A stretch of 32,495 nt of DNA from UBA4722 sp044221135. GTDB lineage: Bacteria; Pseudomonadota; Gammaproteobacteria; DSM-16500. The stretch lies in contig JBGAPT010000024.1 of NCBI GenBank assembly GCA_044221135.1, positions 1 to 32,495 of the forward strand. Direction: 5' to 3'. This document shows, piece after piece, positions 24,444-32,270 of this stretch (position 1 is the first letter of the stretch; the number at the start of each line of letters is the position of its first letter). Both the position numbers and the translations under genes were made by a program. The notes under the pieces were generated by a model. The model was not told the origin of the DNA and did not search any database. It saw nothing but the letters and a program-made list of their open reading frames with translations.

Positions 24444-24850
24444 CTTATCTCTCGTTTGTGTATTTTTGACAAAATTACAGCTTGGATTATACACGATAAA
24501 AATGTACATGTGCAATAAATATTCATTATCCATTGTATTATAAGGGTAAATTCAGTTAGCTGAAACCCAACTATACCTCTATCCCCATTAGATAACTGGG
24601 ATGTTTGGGATAGGCAGGAGCAATATTAGTGCATTTTATGCAGTATCCGTCGGTGCTGCCTATGCTAAAAATCAATGAGATGTGATAAAAAATTAATCAA
24701 ATAAAGTGGCCGGTAAGCAAAATTGCCGGTCATATGATTGGCAAATATTTATGCACACCGCATACTTCCCTCGATAAAGATGTATGATTACAATGCATTA
24801 TCTGGTAATTTAGCATACTAAATAATAGATTCTTTAGCTTAGGATTCAAT
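24444..24850. other. Intergenic region with two hairpins and a gene scrap
   Basis: Arms ATAGGCAG (24610-24617) and CTGCCTAT (24656-24663) pair perfectly. CCGGTAA (24710-24716) and TTGCCGG (24723-24729) form a 7-bp stem with one G-U pair and a 6-nt loop. On the minus strand a frame from about 24675 to 24571 reads SIGSTDGYCIKCTNIAPAYP, then KHPSYLMGIEV and a stop; it looks like the end of a lost secreted protein. No promoter could be assigned. Confidence 0.35.
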
Positions 24851-25266
24851 ATGAAATATATTCGCACTGTAACTACACTTCTTCTACTATTATTCAATGG
24901 AGCTGCTTTTTCAGGCACCCTTTCTTTGCCTGCTAATATTAATGGACAAACATATATATTTAAGGTTCTTAATTTAAAAAATACTGAAAGTCCTAATGCT
25001 GGCATAATTTATAAAATGCATTTTAGTCAAACCGAATATACTTATGAAGATATAAATCAAAAAATTCATGGGGGTTATACCTACCGACTTTTAGACCCCA
25101 CAAATGGTGTTGCCATATTACTTGTCACGAATTTTATAATAATAAGCCATCTAACTACTCATTGCTTTTAAAAGCTAAAAATATTCATCGCGGTATGTAT
25201 ATTTATGAACAAACTGCGTTTAAGCAACGTATGAATTTTGGTTATTATTCCCTAGATCAGAGTTAA
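24851..25266 (+). pseudogene. Secreted protein gene with a frameshift, next to IS66
   Basis: The start encodes a signal peptide (MKYIRTVTTLLLLLFNGAAF, S|GT) and continues to YRLLDPTNG. There the first frame runs out (stop 25171), while another frame continues the sense as CHITCHEFYNNKPSNYSLLL, KAKNIHRGMYIYEQ and MNFGYYSLDQS to a stop at 25264-25266. The shift lies near 25105. The IS66 left end begins 3 bp later. No family recognised. Confidence 0.55.
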
Positions 25267-25347
25267 TTAGTATCCGCTAATTTAACCACACCTACACACC
25301 CCTTTTCATCTCAGGCATGATGCACGCTTCTATAAAACGGAGGCATT

Positions 25348-25710
25348 ATGCAAAAAATACATTCATTAGCAATTAACACAGAGAAAACAGCAAAGCGTGA
25401 CTATTGGCGAGATCATGTTGAACGCTGGGGGAAAAGTACGCTAAGTCAAGAAGCCTATTGTAAAGCAGAGGGTATTAGTTACAACTCATTTGTTTATTGG
25501 CGAGGAGTGTTTTTATCAGAAGCGCAGATTAAACCCATTCAATCGACATTTACACCGGTTAAGGTAACTTCAACGCAATCGACGATATCAGATGTGCCTC
25601 GTATTATTCAAATTAAATTGCTATCAGGCCATCATATTTATCTGCCGGATACAATGAAAATAGAAAATATTACAGCATTAATCCAAGCGTTAAGTGTGCA
25701 ACATGCTTAA
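25348..25710 (+). CDS. tnpA: IS66 accessory protein TnpA
   Basis: The 120-residue product has the TnpA helix-turn-helix region (RDHVERWGKSTLSQEAYCKA, EGISYNSFVYWR). This accessory protein is needed for IS66 transposition. A GGAGG site precedes the ATG. The gene overlaps tnpB by 8 nt. Confidence 0.85.
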   Translation: MQKIHSLAINTEKTAKRDYWRDHVERWGKSTLSQEAYCKAEGISYNSFVYWRGVFLSEAQIKPIQSTFTPVKVTSTQSTISDVPRIIQIKLLSGHHIYLPDTMKIENITALIQALSVQHA

Positions 25711-26056
25711 GATAAGACAGGGAATTGAAATTTACGTCAGCACCCAGCCGATTGATGCGAGAAAATCGATTGATACATTAGCTATGTTAGTGTTAAACGA
25801 ATTTCAACATGATCCGCGATCAGGTCATGTGTTTGTATTTTTTAATCGATCACATGATAAAGCCAAAATACTCTATTGGGATCGTAATGGTTTTGTACTT
25901 CATTATAAGCGACTAGAAAAACATCGCTATATTTTACCTAAATCAGGTCAAGCACATTATCTTATTAATGAAACACAATTAAATGGATTATTAGCTGGCC
26001 TTAACTTTGAAATTATAGGTCATTTTTATGAGATAGAGTATGATAAATTATTTTAA
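25703..26056 (+). CDS. tnpB: IS66 Orf2/TnpB accessory protein
   Basis: The 117-residue product carries the TnpB signature: DARKSIDTLAMLV, DPRSGHVFVFFNRSHDKAKI, LYWDRNGFVLHYKRLEKHRY. The ATG at 25703 overlaps the tnpA stop (ATGCTTAA), which indicates coupled translation; the GTG at 25694 is less likely. Confidence 0.9.
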   Translation: MLKIRQGIEIYVSTQPIDARKSIDTLAMLVLNEFQHDPRSGHVFVFFNRSHDKAKILYWDRNGFVLHYKRLEKHRYILPKSGQAHYLINETQLNGLLAGLNFEIIGHFYEIEYDKLF

Positions 26057-26097
26057 AAAATAAGGTAATTTAAGCTATATTTTGTTATCATGCCCGC

Positions 26098-27636
26098 ATG
26101 AAAACACATACAGATTACCACGAAAAATCAAAAGAAGAGTTGCTTAGCTTGCTGATTGAAAAAGATGTTCATATCACCCAGCAAGCGCAACAAATTCATT
26201 CTTTAAATGAATTGATCCATCTATATCGGTTACGTCAATTTGGCAATAAATCTGAAAAAATATCGCCAAATCAACTCAGCTTGTTTGATGAAGCAGAATG
26301 GCCCAAAAAACCGGAGCCCATCGAGGCAGCTGAGGTAGAAATCAGCGTTGCATCTTATACGCGTAAAAGTGTGGGCAGAAAAGCATTACCCGCTGATTTG
26401 CCACGCGAACAACATATCTATGATTTAGAAAAACACGAAAAAACATGCCACTGCGGATGTGAGCTCACACATATTAAAGATGAAAAATCTGAACAACTCG
26501 AAATTATCCCCGCTAAAATATATGTGATTGAGCATATTCGTAAAAAATATGCTTGCAAGCAATGTGAAGAAACCATAAAAACAGCCTCCATGCCAACTCA
26601 ACCTATTCCACGTAGTATTGCAGGACCTGGATTGTTATCTCATGTCATTGTATCTAAATTTCAAGATCATCTTCCTTTGTTTAGACAAGAAAAAATGTTG
26701 CGTCGTATCGGTGTTGATATTCCACGATCAACATTGTGTTTGTGGGTTATTCGGGTACATCAATTGCTTCAACCGATGATGAATATTATTAAACGTATGA
26801 TGCATCAATATGATATTGCCTATAGTGATGAAACGACTGTCCAAGTGCTAAAAGAACCGAATAAAGGCGTGAAAAGCAAAAAATATATGTGGTTATTTGC
26901 AGGCGGCTCTCCTGAAAAATTTGCTTATTATTACCATTACCATCCTACGCGATCGCATGATGTATTGCTGAATTTTTTTGAGGGATATAAAGGTTATATT
27001 CATTGCGATGGTTACCCAGGATACGATGCACTCGCTAGTAAATCATTGGATATTACCCTCTCAGGCTGCTTGTATCATGCAAGACGAAAATTTATTGAAA
27101 TTGTAAAAATATCTAATGCGAAAGAAGGTATTGCATGTACCGTAGTTGATTACATTGCAAAAATTGCAAAAATAGAAGAAGAAATTAAATCATTACCGCC
27201 AGAGGATAAGAAAGAAATTCGTCATGAAAAAGAAAAACCGATATTAAAAGAGATGCATGCTTACTTACAAGCAGCGCATCCAAAAGCATATCCTAAAAGC
27301 GCATTGGGAGAAGCGATCAGTTATACACTGAACCAATGGCCAAAATTACTGATTTATTTACAAGATGGACGACTTGAAAATAACAATAACCGCAGTGAAC
27401 GTGCTATCAAACCATTTGTGATTGGTCGCAAAGGATGGTTGTTTGCGGATAGCGTGGTCGGAGCAGAAGCGGCTGCCACGTTGTTTAGCCTAGTTGAAAC
27501 CTGCAAGCATCATCACATTGAACCTTATGACTGGTTCCGATATGTATTACAGCAGATTCCTTTATGCCAGTCAGAAAGTGAAATTGAAGATTTATTGCCG
27601 TTTAATATTGATCGAACGCTGTTAGGTGGGCGGTAG
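26098..27636 (+). CDS. tnpC: IS66 DDE transposase TnpC
   Basis: The 512-residue product has the full IS66 plan: an N-terminal coiled coil with the motif RLRQFGNKSEK, a zinc-binding domain (CHCGCEL, YACKQCE), the catalytic Asp residues in AYSDETTVQVL and IHCDGYPGYDAL, and the catalytic Glu in NNNRSERAIKPFVIGRK. No stop or frameshift interrupts it, so the element may still be active. Its last 122 nt are also present at the start of the window. Confidence 0.95.
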   Translation: MKTHTDYHEKSKEELLSLLIEKDVHITQQAQQIHSLNELIHLYRLRQFGNKSEKISPNQLSLFDEAEWPKKPEPIEAAEVEISVASYTRKSVGRKALPADLPREQHIYDLEKHEKTCHCGCELTHIKDEKSEQLEIIPAKIYVIEHIRKKYACKQCEETIKTASMPTQPIPRSIAGPGLLSHVIVSKFQDHLPLFRQEKMLRRIGVDIPRSTLCLWVIRVHQLLQPMMNIIKRMMHQYDIAYSDETTVQVLKEPNKGVKSKKYMWLFAGGSPEKFAYYYHYHPTRSHDVLLNFFEGYKGYIHCDGYPGYDALASKSLDITLSGCLYHARRKFIEIVKISNAKEGIACTVVDYIAKIAKIEEEIKSLPPEDKKEIRHEKEKPILKEMHAYLQAAHPKAYPKSALGEAISYTLNQWPKLLIYLQDGRLENNNNRSERAIKPFVIGRKGWLFADSVVGAEAAATLFSLVETCKHHHIEPYDWFRYVLQQIPLCQSESEIEDLLPFNIDRTLLGGR

Positions 27637-27674
27637 ATTTAGCGGATACGATTGATGATAGATCTGATTGAAGA

Positions 27675-28191
27675 TTATTGATAACAAGTCTCAGGGTGAG
27701 CTGCTGTTGTGTGACATATATATTCATTTCCCACATATCTATGTTCAGCTGCTGTAAATATGTCTTGATTGCTCCATTGCGACTTGTTTATTAATTCATT
27801 CCAATTATCAATAGACTGTTTCGAAATCACCTCGATTGTCCAATTGGGGGACTCGTATAAACAATACTCAGTATTCCATTGTTGACTTACTCCAGGAGAA
27901 TAAAGAGCAATTGTTAATGGGGTATCTCCAGGCATGCCATTTTTTAATTCGTCTTGCGTGGTCAAATAAGACCAAAATTTGGTTGTATTGCGATCAAAAT
28001 CCCAGTTATTTTTAAGTTGATCACTTAAAAGTAGATAATAATGCGGAGTTGAAGGTGTACGATAATTTTGACGGCATTAACTCTGTTGGAACAAAGTCTG
28101 AGCCTTTAGGGCACTGAATGGTTTCAGCAAAAATTGTCTGACTCATAAAAATTATTACTAATAAAATTAACATGTTGTGTATTAACCGCAT
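27675..28191 (-). pseudogene. Small secreted cysteine-paired protein, frameshifted
   Basis: The start at 28191 (GAGGAG site 8 nt upstream) gives a signal peptide (MRLIHNMLILLVIIFMSQTI, FA|ET), then QCPKGSDF and SYTFNS, before the frame ends near 28021. The sense continues in another frame as LLLSDQLKNNWDFDRNTTKF, EYCLYESPNWTIEV and a final YICHTTAAHPETCYQ. The shift lies at about 28036-28060. Cysteines sit as in the related genes at 21779 and 31685: near the mature start, in a Y-C-x-Y strand, and as a pair at the C-terminus. The IS66 right end lies 26 bp beyond its stop. Confidence 0.55.
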
Positions 28192-28274
28192 CTTAAAACT
28201 CCTCATTTTAAATAAATTTTGATCGGGTTAAATAATATACAAACCAAGGCAAAATGTCAACTTTCCATAATTAG

Positions 28275-28427
28275 TCCATAATTAGAGTTCCAAACTTCAT
28301 TCCCTATGGGTTGTTCCCATTGGATTTGACGAAACGCTTGGGAATTACGGCAAATGTGCTAGAAATAGACAGCAATGACGAAGGTGAATGTGCTATACCA
28401 GATGAGACATATGAGAAGTCAGCCTAA
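28275..28427 (+). pseudogene. C-terminal scrap of an unknown gene
   Basis: Between stops, a plus-strand frame reads PYGLFPLDLTKRLGITANVL and EIDSNDEGECAIPDETYEKS before TAA. It has no start codon. The stretch up to about 28470 looks richer in G+C than its surroundings, which suggests foreign DNA. No family recognised. Confidence 0.35.
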
Positions 28428-28479
28428 AGTGGCGGCTGGTCGCAGCTTCCGTACCCTTGGGCCGATAAGCGTATCATGC

Positions 28480-28505
28480 AGCCCTTATTTTTAAAAATAA
28501 GGGCT
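28480..28505. terminator. Perfect 26-bp palindrome after a broken minus-strand gene
   Basis: The arm AGCCCTTATTTTT is followed at once by its exact reverse complement. It lies 12 bp beyond the stop at 28517, a good place for a terminator, though the T-run is inside the palindrome rather than after it. Its build is like that of 9433-9458. Confidence 0.45.
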
Positions 28506-28516
28506 AACATTTACAA

Positions 28517-28994
28517 TTAATGACACATCTCAAACAACTGTTGTAGCATTTTTTTTATATCCTTTTCTTTTCCAGCATCATTTGTTCCGTATGATTTTAA
28601 TATACAGACGAGCGCTTGCACAAAGCTATCGTAATACAAGGGGAACCCAAGCTGCCTAAAAGGACGAATGGCCGTACAAATGATCTCAGCTATTGCGATA
28701 GATAACTGCTGTAGCTCCTTAGGATATTCGATAAAATTATGATAGCGCAAACAAGTAAAAAAATGCGGTTTGCATGACTTAATTTTGTTACCTTCTGCTA
28801 AAATGGCTGTAAACCCCAGTCCCATCAATGTTGCAAGATTATGCAAATAATCTGCATAAGGATGATCTTCTGGAGAAAAATCACAACGTTCTTGATATAA
28901 AAATATAAATTTTATTTATTAACTTGCTTTTCAATTGTTCCGTAATGTGAGTTTGATGGGTTATAAGATGGCTCAGGTGTAAAAATTTCATCAT
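28517..28994 (-). pseudogene. Frameshifted gene of unknown function
   Basis: ATG 28994 opens MMKFLHLSHLITHQTHITEQ and LKSKLINKIYIF. The sense then passes to another frame near 28905 as YQERCDFSPEDHPYADYLHN, running through LATLMGLGFTAILAEGNKIK to CH at 28517. Both parts look coding and together would give about 155 residues. No known domain recognised; it appears soluble and helical. Confidence 0.45.
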
Positions 28995-29008
28995 TTCAAA
29001 AGACCTCT

Positions 29009-29449
29009 TTATGATAAAAGTAATCGATCTAATGCATTTGCAAAATCTTGTATTTCTTTTTTACTGATTTTAGAAGGGCCGCCTGTATTGACTCCGCTAC
29101 TTCTTAGTTCTTGACTGAAATTCCGCATGGATAAGCGTTGTTTGATATTACATTCTGAATATAACTCTCCTCGTGGATTGAGTGCTCTGCCGCTTTTGCT
29201 GATGACCGCATCCGCAAGCGGGATATCGGCAGTAATGACTAAATCTCCGGCTTCTAAATTTTCTACGATTTTGTTATCCGCTACATCAAAACCCGCCTTG
29301 ACAACTTGTTTGGTAATAAAGGGAGATGGCGGTGATTGAATTGGTTGATTCGACACCAAAATCAGCATCGTGCGTGTTCTATTTGCCGCACGAAATAAAA
29401 TTTCTTTAATCACGTTGGGACAAGCGTCCGCATCTACCCAAATACGCAT
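29009..29449 (-). CDS. YaiI/YqxD family protein (UPF0178)
   Basis: The 146-residue product matches the family from start to end: MRIWVDADACPNVIKEILFR, VADNKIVENLEAGDLVITAD, IPLADAVISKSGRALNPRGE, and TGGPSKISKKEIQDFANALD. The fold is PIN-like, with Asp-rich motifs at the start and in ITADIPLAD; the function is not established. A good AGGAAA site precedes the ATG. Length is normal. Confidence 0.9.
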   Translation of the reverse strand: MRIWVDADACPNVIKEILFRAANRTRTMLILVSNQPIQSPPSPFITKQVVKAGFDVADNKIVENLEAGDLVITADIPLADAVISKSGRALNPRGELYSECNIKQRLSMRNFSQELRSSGVNTGGPSKISKKEIQDFANALDRLLLS

Positions 29450-29520
29450 GATGCTTTCCTATGTAATATTTCTATAGATCAATACTAAAAATGAATATCC
29501 TGAAATATTTAATGCTAAAT

Positions 29521-29862
29521 TTACGATGGATATTCATCTTCGCTAAATAATCTACAACGCCAATCTGCAACCATAGCAGTTGTGTTATCTTCAACTAATT
29601 CTTTAAATGCATTTGCTACGTAATCAGAGGCACAATGAATATCAAATGCTTTCAAATCAACATATTCTTGAAGAAGGATAATTGTATATTTTGATTTGCC
29701 TGGTGCATTTAGATGTGTGACTTGCTTAGTTGCATGCGCTCTTAGACAACCTTTTTCTTTTTCTAAGGTCTTGGCCATCAATTTTTTAAATCGTACCCAT
29801 AACTCATGCTCAAAACCTTCTTTGGGCAGCCATTCTGACACAACAAAAAAATGGTTTGACAT
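29521..29862 (-). CDS. ABM-domain (antibiotic biosynthesis monooxygenase-like) protein
   Basis: The 113-residue product has the small dimeric ferredoxin-like ABM fold: FFVVSEWLPKEGFEHELWVR, EKEKGCLRAHATKQV, ILLQEYVDLKAFDIHCASDY and FKELVEDN, with the conserved His in the H-x-x-S/D-x-x region. Such proteins include YgiN-like quinol oxidases and heme-degrading enzymes; which applies is open. A good AAGGAAGG site precedes the start. Confidence 0.8.
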   Translation of the reverse strand: MSNHFFVVSEWLPKEGFEHELWVRFKKLMAKTLEKEKGCLRAHATKQVTHLNAPGKSKYTIILLQEYVDLKAFDIHCASDYVANAFKELVEDNTTAMVADWRCRLFSEDEYPS

Positions 29863-30009
29863 GTAATCCTTCCTTTAAGTAGCGTTATTTTTAAAGTTAA
29901 GTTATTATAACAGAATGCTAAAGTTTGCATAATAAATAACGGGTTTTTCAATAGCCCCGTTCGTTTGTTAGACATAATTAAAACCTATATAAACAAAGAT
30001 AACTCGTTT

Positions 30010-30411
30010 ATGAAAAATGAATTTGATCAACCTGTAGGCCAAGCACAAAAGAACTGGAAATCAGCTAAAAAACTATCGAAAGTAAAAATAGTCGGGGTTT
30101 ACTCCATATTAGAGCCTTTGGTCCCTTCAGCCCATGCAAGGAAATTATTTGAATTATTGCATAATGCTAGCGGCGGTTGGACATATCTTCCTTATGGCCC
30201 ATTTGATACATATGACGATTTTTATTTTTGGTTAACGACGATAGCTAGTTCTGATGATCCATTTTTATATGCTATTTTAGATAGCAAAAATAACCAGCCT
30301 CTTGGAATTGCTGGCTATTTAAGAGTTACTCCTGAACATGGTGTTATTGAAATTGGACATTTGCATTTCTCTACTAACTTAAAGAAAACACCTAATGCCA
30401 GCGATCTGTAA
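30010..30411 (+). pseudogene. GNAT acetyltransferase lacking its C-terminal half
   Basis: From ATG 30010 the sequence follows the RimJ/RimL-like enzymes (GVYSILEPLVPSAHARKLFE, WTYLPYGPFDTYDDFYFWL, PLGIAGYLRVTPEHGVIEIG). It ends at HLHFSTNLKKTPNASDL, exactly where intact relatives enter the acetyl-CoA-binding helix. The last 33 nt overlap the end of the convergent secreted-protein gene, so a deletion probably joined the two. Confidence 0.65.
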
Positions 30412-30759
30412 TCCTTGGCAAAGGTAAATTATCTTTTTATCATCTACGTCCATTAAAGGAAAATCAATCCAGCTAAAATAATAATCTGTACCTGTAAATT
30501 GTTCTCGTATTTTGATGTGCGCTGTATCGCCATCAAATGCATAGTCTGTGTAGGAAGTTGTATTAAGCACCATATTTTTTTGTGGTTGATATCGATCATT
30601 GATCGTAGTTTCTATTATCATTTCATCATTTGTTATATTAAAAGGTATTCCCACATATTGTATTTTATTGCTTCCACAAATAGTCACTGATCCGGCTATT
30701 AATATGGGAGAAAAACTTATTAAGATAAATAATATCACTATGTTGAGCATGTTTTTCAT
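30379..30759 (-). CDS. Small secreted protein, third gene of the beta-lactamase-like operon
   Basis: The 126-residue product has a signal peptide (MKNMLNIVILFILISFSPIL, IAG|S). The mature part starts with VTICGSNK and ends with YLCQGLQIAGIRCFL, so it has one Cys near the start and a Cys pair at the end, like its relatives at 21779, 27675 and 31685. Its ATG lies 2 nt after the stop of the beta-lactamase-like gene, so translation is coupled. Function unknown. Confidence 0.6.
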   Translation of the reverse strand: MKNMLNIVILFILISFSPILIAGSVTICGSNKIQYVGIPFNITNDEMIIETTINDRYQPQKNMVLNTTSYTDYAFDGDTAHIKIREQFTGTDYYFSWIDFPLMDVDDKKIIYLCQGLQIAGIRCFL

Positions 30760-30761
30760 TT

Positions 30762-31673
30762 TTAGTAGGTTCGATGACTGTTAAAGCAGGAGTCTGTTTG
30801 AATATAAGAATTGATTAATATGCGTGTTGCTGAAGCGATGACATCATTACGATTCGGTGCATCTTTTATGTTAGTCGAATAAAAGATAGTAATAATAATG
30901 GGAGCGCAATTAGGCGGCCAGATGACTGCAATATCATTCGTTGTTCCATATAACCCAGTGCCTGTTTTATCAGCAACTATCCAATTTTTGGGTATGCCAG
31001 CTCGAATCCGATCATTGCCGGTAGTATTTTGTTTCATCCAAGTGATGAGCATTTTACGTTCTGGATTAGCAAGGACACTGCCAAGAGCAAGTTTACGTAA
31101 ATTTTCTGTCATCGCTGTAGGCGTTGACACATCTATCATGCTCTTTGGGCTTGAATAAGATTCACCTGGCCACGTATGATTAAGCTTAAAGTGTCTATTT
31201 CCGATAGAGCGCGCAAATGAATTGATCTCTACAAGGCCGCCTAACTCGGTTGTTAACAAATTCATAGCAGTATTATCACTATAAGAAATAGCAGCTGCAC
31301 ATAATTCCTTGATCGTCATTCCATCCGTTACATGTTTTGCTGTGATAGGTGCCCAGTTAGTTAGATCATTTTTTGTATACCGAATTTTTTTATTTAAAAG
31401 TCCCTCATTATGCATGTTTTTTTTCAGAATAGCAGCAACACCTATTACTTTCGATGTGCACCTCATCGGAAAATATTCATTAGCGCGATAATTAATTTCT
31501 TGATTTGTATTAGTATCAATCATGGCAATGCCAAGACGTCCACTGGATTGCGTTTCTAACTGAGACAACTGTTGTTGAATAGATATGTGTTTTTCACTGC
31601 AGAAGGCCGGCATGGAATATAGCATGAAATTAAAGATGGTAAAGAAAAACAAAATGATTCTGATTTTTTTCAT
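30762..31673 (-). CDS. Class A beta-lactamase homologue with altered catalytic residues
   Basis: The start at 31673 has a GAGGA site and gives 303 residues with a signal peptide (MKKIRIILFFFTIFNFMLYS, MPAFC|S). The fold is clearly class A: SDN loop (S132-D133-N134), KTG (K236-T237-G238, in VADKTGTGLYGTTNDIAVIW) and WMKQNTTGNDRIRAGIP. The spacing of S130 and K234 is kept exactly (offset +2). At the position of the nucleophile Ser70 there is Cys72 (FPMRCTSK; codon TGC), while Lys73 is kept. At Glu166 and Asn170 of the omega loop there are Trp168 and Ser172 (LNHTWPGESYSS). Ordinary beta-lactam hydrolysis is therefore doubtful. It lies in an operon between two small secreted proteins. Confidence 0.85.
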   Translation of the reverse strand: MKKIRIILFFFTIFNFMLYSMPAFCSEKHISIQQQLSQLETQSSGRLGIAMIDTNTNQEINYRANEYFPMRCTSKVIGVAAILKKNMHNEGLLNKKIRYTKNDLTNWAPITAKHVTDGMTIKELCAAAISYSDNTAMNLLTTELGGLVEINSFARSIGNRHFKLNHTWPGESYSSPKSMIDVSTPTAMTENLRKLALGSVLANPERKMLITWMKQNTTGNDRIRAGIPKNWIVADKTGTGLYGTTNDIAVIWPPNCAPIIITIFYSTNIKDAPNRNDVIASATRILINSYIQTDSCFNSHRTY

Positions 31674-31684
31674 TTTTATCCTCG

Positions 31685-32143
31685 TTATTTGAATGCACAT
31701 GCTTCGATGTGATCATTAACACATTTATAAATACCTGTCGTAAAATCCTTTACCCAACCTGTATGATCAGCAAAATCCGATTCAATATATTGCGCTTGTT
31801 TGATTAAATCTATATTGCGGTCGATGGATGAGTCTGGGCCTAAGTTCCAGGCATTACGATCGTAGGTTCTCACACGATAGGTACAGTGTAATCCTGTGAC
31901 AGGCGAATAGGAAGCATATTGAAAAATCATTGAATCTGCACCAAGTGCATTTTGCCCCATGATTGGCCAGTCGCCTTGTACGTCCCATCCCTGTAAATTC
32001 ATGTAGGTGTAATTGCTTATGAATGCTGATGTAAAAAATGATTGCTGCACTGCATTATGATCAGGGTCATAACAGGTATCTGCAAATACCGATTGTGAAA
32101 AGATAATTATGATTCCAAAAATGACTTGTTTCAATGACTTCAT
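31685..32143 (-). CDS. Small secreted cysteine protein, first gene of the beta-lactamase-like operon
   Basis: The start at 32143 has an AGGCAGGA site; the longer frame to 32200 is not needed. The 152-residue product has a signal peptide (MKSLKQVIFGIIIIFSQSVF, A|DTC). Mature cysteines are in DTCYDPDHN, LHCTYRVRTYD and the C-terminal pair YKCVNDHIEACAFK. The pattern equals that of the products at 21779 and 27675. The gap to the beta-lactamase-like start is only 11 nt and carries its ribosome binding site, so they share a transcript. Function unknown. Confidence 0.65.
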   Translation of the reverse strand: MKSLKQVIFGIIIIFSQSVFADTCYDPDHNAVQQSFFTSAFISNYTYMNLQGWDVQGDWPIMGQNALGADSMIFQYASYSPVTGLHCTYRVRTYDRNAWNLGPDSSIDRNIDLIKQAQYIESDFADHTGWVKDFTTGIYKCVNDHIEACAFK

Positions 32144-32270
32144 TTTTCCTGCCTCATTTTTTAGATAGATTAAAAAACGACCGTTTATACAGATTCGCAA
32201 TCATAATTGTTTCAAGAAATGATTTAAAGTGATAGATTATGCAACTTCTGTTTCAATTTGGTTGACGGAT
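32144..32270. promoter_or_regulatory. Divergent promoter region between LysR-type gene and the beta-lactamase-like operon
   Basis: This 127-bp spacer separates two divergent transcripts, the usual place for a LysR-type operator. A dyad AATCAT (32199-32204) and ATGATT (32219-32224) is visible. The site is a candidate only. Confidence 0.4.

Larger units (their letters stand above)
25270..27649 (+). mobile_element. Complete IS66-family insertion sequence (tnpA-tnpB-tnpC)
   Basis: The left terminal repeat GTATCCGCTAATTTAA begins at 25270; the right end TAGATTTAGCGGATAC closes at 27649, and the two are inverted copies over about 10 perfect plus several partial positions. The element is about 2.38 kb with the three genes usual for IS66. 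IS66 elements normally leave an 8-bp target duplication; the flanks (GTTAATTA on the left, GATTGATG on the right) do not match. All three genes appear intact. Confidence 0.9.

Noticed and set aside
30898..31158. Plus-strand frame inside the beta-lactamase-like gene
   Set aside because: It is a shadow of a gene with strong family motifs on the other strand.
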